From CAWGLW01 sp963823525 (lineage in GTDB: Bacteria > Pseudomonadota > Gammaproteobacteria > Steroidobacterales > Steroidobacteraceae): a stretch of DNA of 64,000 nucleotides. The notes under the pieces were generated by a model. It was not told the DNA's origin, did not search any database, and was given only the letters and a program-made list of their open reading frames with translations. Made by a program: the position numbers and the translations under genes. The stretch lies in contig CAWGLW010000001.1 in NCBI GenBank assembly GCA_963823525.1, positions 62,001-126,000 of the forward strand. The letters are read 5' to 3'. Positions 18,009 through 26,379 of the stretch are shown here, piece after piece (position 1 is the first letter of the stretch; the number at the start of each line of letters is the position of its first letter).

Positions 18009-18326
18009 TCACTCCTCCGGCGCAACGATCATCTCGATGCCGTCGAGCGAAGCGTCGAAATCGATCTGGCAACTCAGCCGGGAACGCTCCGGGTCATAGT
18101 GCTCCAGTTCCATGAGCAGGTCTTTTTCATCGGATTGCGGTGCCGGCAACCGGCCAACCCAGTCTGAAGAAACCAGGACATGACAGGTCGCGCAGGAGCA
18201 CATCCCACCGCAGATCGCGGTGATGCCGAAGTCAAACTCGCGCAGGGTCTCCATGATCTTGACGGCCTCACGACCCTCTATCTCGTGAACTTTGCCGTCC
18301 TGATCCGTCACGACCATCTTCGCCAT
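18009..18326 (-). CDS. [2Fe-2S] ferredoxin (adrenodoxin/plant-type fold)
   Basis: The 105-residue protein carries the adrenodoxin-type cluster pattern ICGGMCSCATCHV (first three ligands, C-x5-C-x2-C) and the fourth cysteine in RLSCQIDFD about 36 residues later. It is acidic, as expected for an electron carrier docking to reductase partners. It is a stand-alone gene downstream of the thiamine operon on the same strand, with an 86-base gap. Its partner is unknown; oxygenases such as cytochrome P450s commonly use such ferredoxins. Confidence 0.93.
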   Translation of the reverse strand: MAKMVVTDQDGKVHEIEGREAVKIMETLREFDFGITAICGGMCSCATCHVLVSSDWVGRLPAPQSDEKDLLMELEHYDPERSRLSCQIDFDASLDGIEMIVAPEE

Positions 18327-18412
18327 TCGCTTATCCCCGGTCTCTGCAATTGATAGCCGCTTATTATCTCAGCGCGTCTCGGGATCTGCATCCGGCCAGC
18401 GGCAGTTTTTTC

Positions 18413-19309
18413 TCATCGGGCGTTCTGTCCGGCCGCGAGCCGGGCTTCCAGCTTCTCGAGCATCGTGTCGTATTTGTCCGCCTCCGGACCGCCGGGCGGT
18501 CGCCCGCGGGCCAGGTACCAGAGCCATCGAACATAGTCGAACGCCCAGCAGGCATCATCGAGGTCCGCTCTTGCACCGGTCGCGGCGAGCCCGTAACAGG
18601 CCAGTAACTCGCCGCGGGCCGCCCGGTCAGCCTCCTGCTCGCACAGGAAAGAGGCCAGGTCATAGAGGCCATCGCCGCGCCCGCCGTATTCCCAGTCCAC
18701 CAGCCACAGGCGCTCGCCATCGTCGACGATGTTCAGGTGGTGGGCGTCGTTGTGGCACAGACAGCTCTCACTTCGTCGCGCCAGTCTTGCAAACGCCCCC
18801 TCGGCGGTCGATTGCAATGAATCGGTGATCAGCCCCGGCGGAATCGTCGCCGCCAGCCGGGCCGCCTGACACCGGAAATCCACCCTGGCGACCGCGGGTG
18901 TCGGCGACAGCGAATGCAGGTGCTGCAGCATTCGGGCGAACCGGCGCAGGTTGCGCTTCTCGGTGGCGGCCTGCCTCGTCCACGGTCGCCCCTGAATGTA
19001 CCGGGTGACCAGCAGGCCTCGCTCGGGATCGCAATGACGCAACTCCGGCGCCAGGCCCGCCTCGCTCACCGTTGCAAGCAATGCACACTCGCTGCGCCGA
19101 TCTACCCCGAGTCGCTCCCCATCGTCGGAATTCAGTCGCACATACCAGGGTCCACCCGCTGCCTCCACACGCCAGGCGTGATTCGCGCGGCCACCGCTCA
19201 GGGGCTCGAGCGGCGCATCGGCCAGGCGCTCCAGGCCGGGCACGGCCGCGAGCAACCGGCCCACTTGCCCGATCAGCGCCTGCGGATCCGACTCAGGTCG
19301 GCACGGCAT
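18413..19309 (-). CDS. Choline/aminoglycoside kinase-fold phosphotransferase, likely thiamine kinase
   Basis: The 298-residue protein has the APH/choline-kinase catalytic loop CHNDAHHLNIV and the metal-binding LVDWEYGGRGD. By fold it phosphorylates a small hydroxyl compound. By position it is the last gene of a TPP-riboswitch operon (TonB receptor, thiamine-binding protein, PnuC), so thiamine is the likely substrate, giving thiamine phosphate, as E. coli ThiK of the same fold does. The start at 19309 (MPCRPESD) overlaps the end of pnuC by 17 bases and gives a normal family length; a longer frame extends further into pnuC and is less likely. Substrate assignment is inference from context. Confidence 0.82.
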   Translation of the reverse strand: MPCRPESDPQALIGQVGRLLAAVPGLERLADAPLEPLSGGRANHAWRVEAAGGPWYVRLNSDDGERLGVDRRSECALLATVSEAGLAPELRHCDPERGLLVTRYIQGRPWTRQAATEKRNLRRFARMLQHLHSLSPTPAVARVDFRCQAARLAATIPPGLITDSLQSTAEGAFARLARRSESCLCHNDAHHLNIVDDGERLWLVDWEYGGRGDGLYDLASFLCEQEADRAARGELLACYGLAATGARADLDDACWAFDYVRWLWYLARGRPPGGPEADKYDTMLEKLEARLAAGQNAR

Positions 19310-19898
19310 CGTCGATCCCTGCCGCCCGGCGCGCGTCGGACCGCCAGTTGGCGTAGCCACGCAATGCAATAATCGAATACAGCACAAAAAGGACCGCGGT
19401 CGCGTACAGGCCCTGCGAACCATAGAGCGCGGCAGCGATGAGGTCGATCACGATCCAGTACAGCCAGCTTTCGAGCACCTTTCGCGCCGTCATCCAGGTC
19501 GTGAGCACGCTGGCCCAGGCCACCAGCGCGTCGACGTAGGTGACTGCATGGGCGCCACCGAGCAACCATCCGTTGAGGCCTGCGAGCGCCAGCACTGACA
19601 GCCAGGCAAGCAGGTGCTCGCGTGGTGGCCACCGCGTGACCGGCAACGGTTCGGCCCGACTCGCCGTTCCGCCTCGCCAGGCGTACCAGCCGTAGATGGC
19701 CATCCCGATATAGTAGAACTGCAGCGCCGACTGCATGTACAGACCGCCCTCGGCAAACAGGTACACGTAGATCGCCGCGCTCAGCGCAGCACAGACCCAG
19801 CACCAGAGGTTTTGGCGAACGGCCAGCAACAGATACGCCAGGGCCAGCGCAACGGCCATCCACTCCGTCGGGCTGATCGCAGCCAGCCAGTCAATCAC
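19293..19898 (-). CDS. pnuT: PnuC-family vitamin transporter, likely thiamine (PnuT)
   Basis: This 201-residue inner-membrane protein has the PnuC pattern: PTEWMAVALALAYLLLAV, the FYYIGMAIYGWYAW segment and a C-terminal ESWLYWIVIDLIAAALY helix. PnuC proteins are facilitators that depend on metabolic trapping by phosphorylation. Those under TPP riboswitches are called PnuT and carry thiamine. It sits 12 bases after the thiamine-binding protein gene and overlaps the kinase gene, giving uptake and trapping in one transcript. The thiamine specificity comes from the riboswitch and neighbours, not from a residue signature. Confidence 0.88.
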   Translation of the reverse strand: MIDWLAAISPTEWMAVALALAYLLLAVRQNLWCWVCAALSAAIYVYLFAEGGLYMQSALQFYYIGMAIYGWYAWRGGTASRAEPLPVTRWPPREHLLAWLSVLALAGLNGWLLGGAHAVTYVDALVAWASVLTTWMTARKVLESWLYWIVIDLIAAALYGSQGLYATAVLFVLYSIIALRGYANWRSDARRAAGIDDAVPT

Positions 19899-19910
19899 GA
19901 GTCGCAGCTC

Positions 19911-20168
19911 TCAGGCCTCGTCCGAGGCGGGTTCGCCGCCGAGCACCTTCATCACGAATACTGCACGACCGCCGCCGGCGAAGCTGGTGGCCGTCTCTGC
20001 TGAAAGCAGCTCAAAGACGCGTGCATGCTCTCCTGCGACGTGGGTGCTGAACGCATTGGTCGACACTTGCAGGTCCGGGTGAGCATTGAGGCGTCGAATG
20101 AACTCCTTGATCGGTGTAACGTAACTCGCATCGAGCGGATAGAAGCTGATGTCAACGGCAATTCGCAT
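19911..20168 (-). CDS. MTH1187/YkoF-type thiamine-binding protein
   Basis: The 85-residue protein matches the small ferredoxin-like-fold DUF77/MTH1187 family (MRIAVDISFYPL, then FIRRLN, VSTNAFSTHVAGE and a C-terminal VFVMKVLGG). Relatives such as YkoF bind thiamine. The start at 20168 is chosen because AAGGAG lies 8 bases upstream; an in-frame ATG at 20192 lacks this. It sits between the TonB receptor and PnuT genes. It probably hands over or buffers thiamine in the cytoplasm; it has no signal peptide. Confidence 0.85.
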   Translation of the reverse strand: MRIAVDISFYPLDASYVTPIKEFIRRLNAHPDLQVSTNAFSTHVAGEHARVFELLSAETATSFAGGGRAVFVMKVLGGEPASDEA

Positions 20169-20231
20169 GGGTGGATCTCCTTTTTTCGCCATTGGCGCCG
20201 ACGCGGCTCACTCCCGCCCCCGGCAACTCGA

Positions 20232-22391
20232 TCACTTCAAACGCCATTCAATCGTCAGGCCGAAGTGACGCGGATCACCGCGCTGCACGTAGAGTTTCTC
20301 GGCATAGTCGGGCGGCTCGAGTCCGAAGTAAAAGCCGCGCACCGCGTACTGCTCATCAAGCACATTGCGACCCCACAGATACGCTGACCAGTGAGATCCC
20401 TCATACCCGGCCCGCAGGTGAAGCAGCGTATAGGGTTCGGAGCGTTGATCGTGAGCGGCGTCGAAGTAGAAAGCGTCGACCCCGGCCAGGTCGGCTCGCG
20501 CCATCCATCCGCTGGCGTCGTTCCACTCGGCCGACAGCGAATACTGCCAGCCGGGCGCATGTGCCTGCTCCCGACCATCCAGGTCGCGTTCACCGTAACG
20601 GTAGTCGATGTATTCCGAGGCCAGCAGTCCGAGCGTCGCGGCCAGCGTCAGCTCGCGCAGCTCGACCGGTCGCCACCGGATCTCAGCTTCGAGGCCATAG
20701 TTGCGACCGCGGGCCGCATTGTCCGTGTAGAACACGTACGACAGGGGGTCGCCCGGATCGACCTGGAACGACGTCGCGACCTGCTGGTCCTCACGCCACA
20801 TTGAAAAAACCGAGGCCGACCCGTCGATGCCCGACCCGTCGAGCGAATACCGCAGCCCGGCCTCCAGGTTCCAGAGGTACTCGGGCGTAAACTCGCGCCG
20901 GTCTTCCGGAATGAACTGGCCGATATTAAATCCGCCGGCCTTGTAACCACGACTGAGGGTCGCGTACCACGACGCGGAATCTCCGGCGGGCGCGCGCAAT
21001 GACAGATGCCCGCCGGCCATGGTCTCTGACGGGTTGAAGCGACTGTCGTCACTGTCGTCATAACGCGCCGACCAGCGTTCGATCCTCAGGCCGGCCGACG
21101 CGACCAGTGATTCACCGAGCAACCATTCGCTTTCACCGTATGCCGCGAAACGATTCGCGGCATAGTCGCTCGACAGCGGCGCACGCAGCAGATCGTCTGC
21201 AAAGTAATCCCTCTGCAGGTTCTGTTCGTCCAGTCGACTCGCGTAGGCGCCCACCACCCAACCGAATCCCGCAGACTCGGCCGTATTGTCGCTGACCAGC
21301 CGGATATCCTGCGTCAGCGAGCGACGCTCGCGATCGTAGCGCGAGAAGTAATCGTAAGGCGCGTATTCGCCCCAGTACGCATCATTGCCCCAGTCGCCAT
21401 CGAAGCTGTAGAGAATGTCGGAGTCGGCAAGTGTTGAGACACTCTGCAGGCGGCTGCCCGTCAATTCACCCTCGAGTGTCAGTGCGGCGCCGAGTGTTTG
21501 CTGGGCATCGCGCCCGGGCCGATCAGAAATCGTATGCAGCGAGTTATCCGGCACGAAGGCGTCGAACCCATTGTCCAGGTCCGCGTAGCTGAGACTGAGC
21601 CCGAGCTGCCAGGCGTCATTGAGCCGGCTCTGAACCTTGCCACGCAAAGTCAGTTCACGGCGCGAGTTTGTGTCGCTTCGTCCGAGATACCGGTTGTCCC
21701 GGAAACCATCGCCCTCGGACCAGTAGGCGTTCGCTCGCCAGGCCGCGTGCGTTGCATCTGCACCGATAGGCCCACCGGCCGCGAGCCCTGCCCCGATTAT
21801 GCCGTCCTGTCCTGCGACGAGTTCACTGCGCAGGTCGGCGACGCGGTCCGGATCGCGGGTCTTGATCTTGATCAACCCGGCCAGCGCGTTGGCGCCGAAG
21901 CGCGTTCCCTGGGGTCCACGCAGAACTTCGACCTGGTCCACGTCCCAGAGCGTGGCGGGCATTCCAACGCCGCTGAAGTCGATTTCATCAATCAGGAAGC
22001 CGACGGAGGCGTTCGGAGCGCCCTGGTACTGCTCGAGTTCGCCAATCCCGCGAATCTGGAAATAGCGCGGGCGCGAGGTCGCGCCCGACCAGTTCAGGTT
22101 GGGCACGAGTTTCATCGCGTCCTCGAAATGCCGCATGCCCGCGGACTCGATCGTCGCCGTATCGATCACCGACGTGCTGACCGGGAAATCAATCAGCGAC
22201 TCGTCGCGGAGCGAGGCCGTAACGATAATTTCCTCCAGTTCGAGCGCAGCGTCAGTCTCGGTGGCACCGGCGGCAACCGGCCTGAACAGTTGGGCAGCCG
22301 CAACCATGACCCATCCGATAGACGACGCCGAGTGCATCACCGCCCGGCGCCGGAAACCGTCCGCGCGGTGCAATGAATGTCTGTAGATCAT
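20232..22391 (-). CDS. TonB-dependent outer-membrane receptor, likely for thiamine
   Basis: The 719-residue receptor has an N-terminal signal region, a plug domain starting with the TonB-box-like EEIIVTASLRD and continuing through RYFQIRGIGE to QVEVLRGPQGTRFGANALAG, then a 22-strand-type barrel ending in a strand with LTIEWRLK. TonB receptors pull scarce nutrients across the outer membrane using proton-motive force. The gene lies directly behind a TPP riboswitch whose last bases contain its ribosome binding site, so it is controlled by cellular thiamine diphosphate. It is likely the thiamine receptor, known in some proteobacteria and Bacteroides. Many relatives are annotated as iron-siderophore receptors, which the riboswitch argues against here. 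Confidence 0.93.
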   Translation of the reverse strand: MIYRHSLHRADGFRRRAVMHSASSIGWVMVAAAQLFRPVAAGATETDAALELEEIIVTASLRDESLIDFPVSTSVIDTATIESAGMRHFEDAMKLVPNLNWSGATSRPRYFQIRGIGELEQYQGAPNASVGFLIDEIDFSGVGMPATLWDVDQVEVLRGPQGTRFGANALAGLIKIKTRDPDRVADLRSELVAGQDGIIGAGLAAGGPIGADATHAAWRANAYWSEGDGFRDNRYLGRSDTNSRRELTLRGKVQSRLNDAWQLGLSLSYADLDNGFDAFVPDNSLHTISDRPGRDAQQTLGAALTLEGELTGSRLQSVSTLADSDILYSFDGDWGNDAYWGEYAPYDYFSRYDRERRSLTQDIRLVSDNTAESAGFGWVVGAYASRLDEQNLQRDYFADDLLRAPLSSDYAANRFAAYGESEWLLGESLVASAGLRIERWSARYDDSDDSRFNPSETMAGGHLSLRAPAGDSASWYATLSRGYKAGGFNIGQFIPEDRREFTPEYLWNLEAGLRYSLDGSGIDGSASVFSMWREDQQVATSFQVDPGDPLSYVFYTDNAARGRNYGLEAEIRWRPVELRELTLAATLGLLASEYIDYRYGERDLDGREQAHAPGWQYSLSAEWNDASGWMARADLAGVDAFYFDAAHDQRSEPYTLLHLRAGYEGSHWSAYLWGRNVLDEQYAVRGFYFGLEPPDYAEKLYVQRGDPRHFGLTIEWRLK

Positions 22392-22397
22392 GCGACC

Positions 22398-22500
22398 TGC
22401 TCCCTACGCCGGTGCTAACCGGATCAGGTTCAACGGGTTCACCGATCAGCGAACCAGCCGCATTCGGTATCTCAGGCCATTGAGGCCGCCCCAAGGTGAT
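22398..22500 (-). promoter_or_regulatory. TPP (thi-box) riboswitch
   Basis: Reading the minus strand, the conserved thi-box parts occur in order: CTTGGGG, then GGCCTGAGATACCG, then ACCCGTTGAACCTGATC, CGGTTAGCACCGG and the closing CGTAGGGA. The final GTAGGGAGCAGG also serves as the ribosome binding site of the TonB receptor, whose ATG starts at 22391. Ligand binding closes the P1 region and should hide this site, so the switch probably acts on translation. No separate T-rich terminator hairpin is visible. A TATACT -10 hexamer lies at 22505-22510, immediately before the aptamer. Confidence 0.97.
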
Positions 22501-22504
22501 TTGC

Positions 22505-22510
22505 AGTATA
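22505..22510 (-). promoter_or_regulatory. Candidate -10 box of the thiamine operon
   Basis: TATACT on the minus strand would place transcription start at about 22498, at the first bases of the TPP aptamer. The -35 region 16-18 bases upstream is poor (no TTGACA-like match). Confidence 0.45.
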
Positions 22511-22583
22511 TCGCGCGAATTCGGACATCGTGCGGGTTTAGCGGTTGACGCGAGGGTCCGGCTTAGGGACAAATGTGCATCCC

Positions 22584-23513
22584 ATGACTGAGAACAACCC
22601 GATGCCGAAGCGCAAGTGCCGCCTCTTTGTGGTCGATTCGTTCACCCAGGATCTTTTCTGCGGTAACCCGGCTGCCGCGGTGCTCGACGCCGAGCAGTTG
22701 ACCCCGGAGGAAATGCGCCAGATCACGCGGGAGATCGCCGGCTCGGAAGTCGTTTTCGTGCTGAAGTCGGATTCCGCCGATTACGACATCGAGCTGCGTT
22801 TCTTCTCGCCCCGCCGTGAAGTGACGTTTGTCGGCCATGCAACGGTCGCTGCGCATTACGCGCGGGCGATGGCGGACGGAAAGCCTGAGGGGCGCGTGCG
22901 CCAGAAATCGGGCTCGACGATCGTTGAGGTCGAAGTCACTGGCGAAGCACCGGCATTCAGCGTCACCGTTCACCAGAGCCCGGCCAGTTTTGGCCCGACG
23001 CTGACTGCGGAACGGCGATCAGCCGTGCTTGATGCGCTCGGTATCAGCTCCGACAGCCTTCACCCGGACTGTCCTATGCAAGTGATGACTCAGTCGAGCG
23101 CCCGACTGATCATTGGCTTGCGCTCACCGGAGACACTCGAATCACTGCAGCCGCAGATGGACAAGTTGATCCACCTGACTTCCCATGTGGGCGCCGATGG
23201 TTTCTTCGTGTTCGGCCAGATACCGGACAGCGCCCCGGCAGCGATCGAAGCGCGCATGTTCTGTCCCGCGATCGGCATTCCGGAGGATGCGGTCAGCGGC
23301 AATGCAACCGGAATGCTCGGCGTCTATCTGCTGAAATACGGCTTACTGCCAGTTGTTGACGGCGAGGCCCGCCTGGTCGGTCACCAGGGGCGTTTTGTCG
23401 ACCGGCCGGGCCGGGTCGATGTCGGCATCAGCGCCTCCGGCAAGCGCGCCACAGGGGTCCGGGTGACCGGTAATGCGGTCGCCTTTTACCGGGCCGACCT
23501 CGAGATCCCCTAG
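22584..23513 (+). CDS. PhzF-family isomerase-like protein
   Basis: The protein of 309 residues has the diaminopimelate-epimerase-like fold of PhzF: an N-terminal VDSFTQDLFCGNPAAAV, the catalytic glutamate in IAGSEVVFV (near residue 55), FVGHATVAAH, and the C-terminal VSGNATGMLGVYL. PhzF isomerises a phenazine precursor, but most family members outside phenazine clusters have no known substrate, and no phenazine genes are here. A longer frame from 22545 has an unlikely leader; 22602 is another possible start. The gene is divergent from the riboswitch operon. Confidence 0.88.
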   Translation: MTENNPMPKRKCRLFVVDSFTQDLFCGNPAAAVLDAEQLTPEEMRQITREIAGSEVVFVLKSDSADYDIELRFFSPRREVTFVGHATVAAHYARAMADGKPEGRVRQKSGSTIVEVEVTGEAPAFSVTVHQSPASFGPTLTAERRSAVLDALGISSDSLHPDCPMQVMTQSSARLIIGLRSPETLESLQPQMDKLIHLTSHVGADGFFVFGQIPDSAPAAIEARMFCPAIGIPEDAVSGNATGMLGVYLLKYGLLPVVDGEARLVGHQGRFVDRPGRVDVGISASGKRATGVRVTGNAVAFYRADLEIP

Positions 23514-23578
23514 GCCGGACAGTCCGAGGGAACATCATCCCCTATCTGCACACAGCCGCTCTGATCATTGCGCTGGCG

Positions 23579-24466
23579 ATGGTCACGAATCGAGCTGCGG
23601 ATGCAGCGCCGGCTCCGTGCCGGGCGGCACCGCTCGAGATCCTGCTGACCAATGACGACGGCTACCGGTCGCCCGGAATCGAAGCGCTGCACAAAGTGTT
23701 GCGAGACGCCGGACACCACGTAACCCGGGTTGCACCAGCCGACAATGCGAGTGGCAGCAGCCTGAGTTTCAGCTGGGAACCGCTGCGGATCATCGTGGAC
23801 CCGCGAAATCCGCGCGTCGTCGGCGTGATAGGCGCCACGCCCGCTAATGCCGTGGTATTCGCGGCAACCACCATGTTCCGCGCAGCGCCCGGGCCCGACC
23901 TCGTGATATCCGGAATCAACGATGGTCCGAATGCCGGTGCGCTCGTCTCAATGTCGGGGACCGTCGGCGCGGCGATGGCGGCCACGCTGATGCTCGATCC
24001 GCCCGTTCCGGCAATCGCCCTGAGCGCCGCCCGCATCGGAGCGAAAGGCGGCATCGAGCAGACACAGCAGTTCGCCGATGTCGCCAGGGATTTTGCCGGC
24101 CGACTGCCGAACCTGCTGGGCGCACTGTGCGCGGGACCCGCGACGGGTCAGTTCGACACGGTGTTCAACATCAATTACCCGGCCCGCAAAACAGCAGCGA
24201 TCGAGGGTATCGCCGTGGCGCCGCTCGATGACTTCCGCAGCATCAGGGTCCGCTACGATGCGGCCGCGGACGGCGTTCACGCTCCCCACATTCAGCGGCT
24301 CGAGCCTTCGATGAAGGATGCAGGGACGGATGTAACGCTGCTGGAGCGCGGCTACGTGACCGTCACGCCGCTGCGGGCCCGGCCTGCAGCGGCAGCCATG
24401 GCTGATCAGGACCTGCAGGAAAGGCTCGGGGAAGGCGAGCGCCTGCGGGACCCAACCCGCCCCTGA
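23579..24466 (+). CDS. SurE-type 5'/3'-nucleotidase, possibly exported
   Basis: The 295-residue protein has the SurE metal-binding motif LLTNDDGYRSPG (NDDG near residues 25-28 from the ATG at 23579), NASGSS and SGINDGPNAG. SurE removes phosphate from nucleoside monophosphates and short polyphosphate in some species. Upstream in frame, with no stop back to 23471, codons from about 23537 encode a hydrophobic stretch (TAALIIALAMV) followed by an AADA cleavage-like site, which looks like a signal peptide. No ATG, GTG or TTG exists there; only CTG 23546 or ATC codons could start it, with GAGGG at 23526-23530. The true start is therefore uncertain. Typical cytosolic SurE (about 250 residues) has no such leader. 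Confidence 0.88.
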   Translation: MVTNRAADAAPAPCRAAPLEILLTNDDGYRSPGIEALHKVLRDAGHHVTRVAPADNASGSSLSFSWEPLRIIVDPRNPRVVGVIGATPANAVVFAATTMFRAAPGPDLVISGINDGPNAGALVSMSGTVGAAMAATLMLDPPVPAIALSAARIGAKGGIEQTQQFADVARDFAGRLPNLLGALCAGPATGQFDTVFNINYPARKTAAIEGIAVAPLDDFRSIRVRYDAAADGVHAPHIQRLEPSMKDAGTDVTLLERGYVTVTPLRARPAAAAMADQDLQERLGEGERLRDPTRP

Positions 24467-24510
24467 GGGCAATTGATGTCAGTGCGGCCAGGACACGCGA
24501 CCGTCCTGGC

Positions 24511-25371
24511 TCAGCCAACCCATCGGTAAACGGCCTCGTCATCCTCCGCCCTGCCTTCCTCGACCAGCTTGATCGCGTGGGCATGAAGCGAGTACCGCGC
24601 GACCGGGTGCAGAAACGCCGGGACATCGTCATACACTTCGCCAAGCAACTCATCGAGCGTCGCTGCGGCACGGCGCGCCAGCACCCCGATCAGCTTGTCT
24701 TCGCGCCTCAGGCGGTGTGCGATCACCCGGATGATGTCGTCCTGGGCATTACCGATGACCGCGCCGTGCCCCGGCGCAATCGAGACGGCCGATGTCCGCT
24801 GCAGACGCCGCAGTGAGTCGAGGTAGTGGAGCATCGAACCGTCCGGCGGGAGAATCACAACGGTCGAGCCACTCATCAGGTGATCGCCGGTAAACAGCAT
24901 CCCGTTACTGCGCTGCAGAAAGCAGACGTGATTCGATGCATGTCCGGGCGTGTGGATCACGCGCAGCGCGTCATCGGCGAAGGAGAAAACCGTCCCATCG
25001 GCAAAACCCGCATCCGGCGCGTAGCTTTCGTCCTGGAATGGATCGGCCGGCGCTGGCAATCCGTACACGGGCGCCCCGGTTCTGGCTTTCAGCGGCGCCG
25101 CACCCGGCGAATGATCCGTGTGCGAATGCGTGCACAGGATCGCCGAGATCCGACCGCCGGCCAGTTCGACAATCCGCTCGAGGTGCCCCGGGTCATCCGG
25201 GCCGGGATCGATGACCAGGCAATCCTCGTGGCCCAGAATGTAGGTGTTCGTGCCAGGGCCGGTCATCGGGCTCGGGTTCGGCGCAACCAGTCGCTGCACC
25301 TGCGCAGCGATGCGTTGCACCCGGCCGGTCTCAGCCGGTGCGTCAGCGTCTGCCATGACGATGTTATTCAT
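24511..25371 (-). CDS. Metallo-beta-lactamase-fold hydrolase (LACTB2-like)
   Basis: The 286-residue protein has the zinc-binding motif THSHTDH (H82, H84, D86, H87), a second metal site in HTPGHASNH near 137-145 and GDHLMSG. The C-terminal winged-helix-like part (VLARRAAATLDELLGEVYDD) is typical of LACTB2-like members, some of which are ribonucleases, while others are annotated as glyoxalase II-like hydrolases. The reaction here is not known. It is convergent with surE, with a 44-base gap. An internal ATG at residue 6 is another possible start. Confidence 0.87.
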   Translation of the reverse strand: MNNIVMADADAPAETGRVQRIAAQVQRLVAPNPSPMTGPGTNTYILGHEDCLVIDPGPDDPGHLERIVELAGGRISAILCTHSHTDHSPGAAPLKARTGAPVYGLPAPADPFQDESYAPDAGFADGTVFSFADDALRVIHTPGHASNHVCFLQRSNGMLFTGDHLMSGSTVVILPPDGSMLHYLDSLRRLQRTSAVSIAPGHGAVIGNAQDDIIRVIAHRLRREDKLIGVLARRAAATLDELLGEVYDDVPAFLHPVARYSLHAHAIKLVEEGRAEDDEAVYRWVG

Positions 25372-25520
25372 TTACGGGAGTGGAGCCTCGGTCTCTGTTG
25401 GATGCCCGTTCAATTGACTAACTGATTACCTATTTATCAGAAACTTATGGCGTATATTTAAACCACATATCCAATTTGGAACGCCGCCGCCAGGCTGCCT
25501 CCGTGGCATCAGCGGCCGGT

Positions 25521-26315
25521 TCAGTCCGCCTGAGCAGTACCGCCAATGGAGCGGGCGCTTCGCCCATAGGCTTCGCTGAGACGCGCGTCGGTCTCCTGCC
25601 ACAGTTGCGCATATGCCTGCGCCGCCGCGCTCTTGCCCGCATAAGCCGGCAATGGCGCACGGCGCACGCTGCCCTGCTCGATTGCGCTCAGGTAGGGCAC
25701 CTCCGTTCGCAGCATTCCCGGAAAGCGCTGTCGCAGGCTGACAAGACCCTCTTTGTGCAGCGTGCGGCGGCGATCCACCATTGAAAAGAAGGGCAGCAAC
25801 GCGAGGTCCGGCCAGTTCTGCTGCTCGACGAATTCCGTTAATTGCTCGAGCATCCGCGTCGACAGAGGCGAAGGCAGCACCGGGACGAGGATGGCGTCGG
25901 CCGCGTGGAGAATATTCTCGGAGACGAGTGACAAGCCGGGCGGGCAATCCAGAAAGAGGCACGCGTATCGACCCTGCAGTGAGCGCATCAATTTCATCAG
26001 CGTGGCGGCCGGCTTCTTGCGCGCGCTCAGGTGCAGGTCCATGCGCCGGTATGAGAAGTGAGCAGGCAGGATATCCAGCCGCTCGTAATCGGTTGACCGA
26101 ACCAGTTCGTCGAGCTCGCGCTCGCCCCGGATCAATCGCCGGGCCCCGCTGCGCTTTCGCGGCTGGCTTTGCAGCATGTAGGTCGCGGCGCCCTGGGGGT
26201 CGAGATCCCACAGCAGCGTGGGCCAGCCGGCGGCCGCTGACAGATAGGCAAGATTCACGGCCGTGGTCGTTTTTCCGACACCGCCCTTGATGTTGTAAAC
26301 GGCGATTATTTCCAA
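25521..26315 (-). CDS. Orphan ParA-family ATPase
   Basis: The 264-residue protein has the deviant Walker A KGGVGKTTT (K10 to T18), a switch motif LLWDLDPQG near residue 40 and the Walker B-like LFLDCPPG. ParA ATPases bind DNA nonspecifically and position plasmids, chromosomes or protein cargos. No parB lies nearby, so the cargo is unlikely to be the chromosome. The TTG start at 26315 is chosen because ACGAGG lies 9 bases upstream and the protein then begins MEIIAVYNIKGG as in the family; an ATG at 26363 lacks a ribosome site. It is divergent from a CHAD-domain gene. Confidence 0.9.
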   Translation of the reverse strand: MEIIAVYNIKGGVGKTTTAVNLAYLSAAAGWPTLLWDLDPQGAATYMLQSQPRKRSGARRLIRGERELDELVRSTDYERLDILPAHFSYRRMDLHLSARKKPAATLMKLMRSLQGRYACLFLDCPPGLSLVSENILHAADAILVPVLPSPLSTRMLEQLTEFVEQQNWPDLALLPFFSMVDRRRTLHKEGLVSLRQRFPGMLRTEVPYLSAIEQGSVRRAPLPAYAGKSAAAQAYAQLWQETDARLSEAYGRSARSIGGTAQAD

Positions 26316-26379
26316 CCTGACAGGCCTCGTTGGATTTCCGGCCCGGCCGGCGGCACCGGGCATGATCGACGGGGCCTAG

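Noticed and set aside
18413..19309. Aminoglycoside resistance kinase
   Set aside because: The fold is shared, but the gene is inside a TPP-riboswitch thiamine operon, so antibiotic resistance is not supported.
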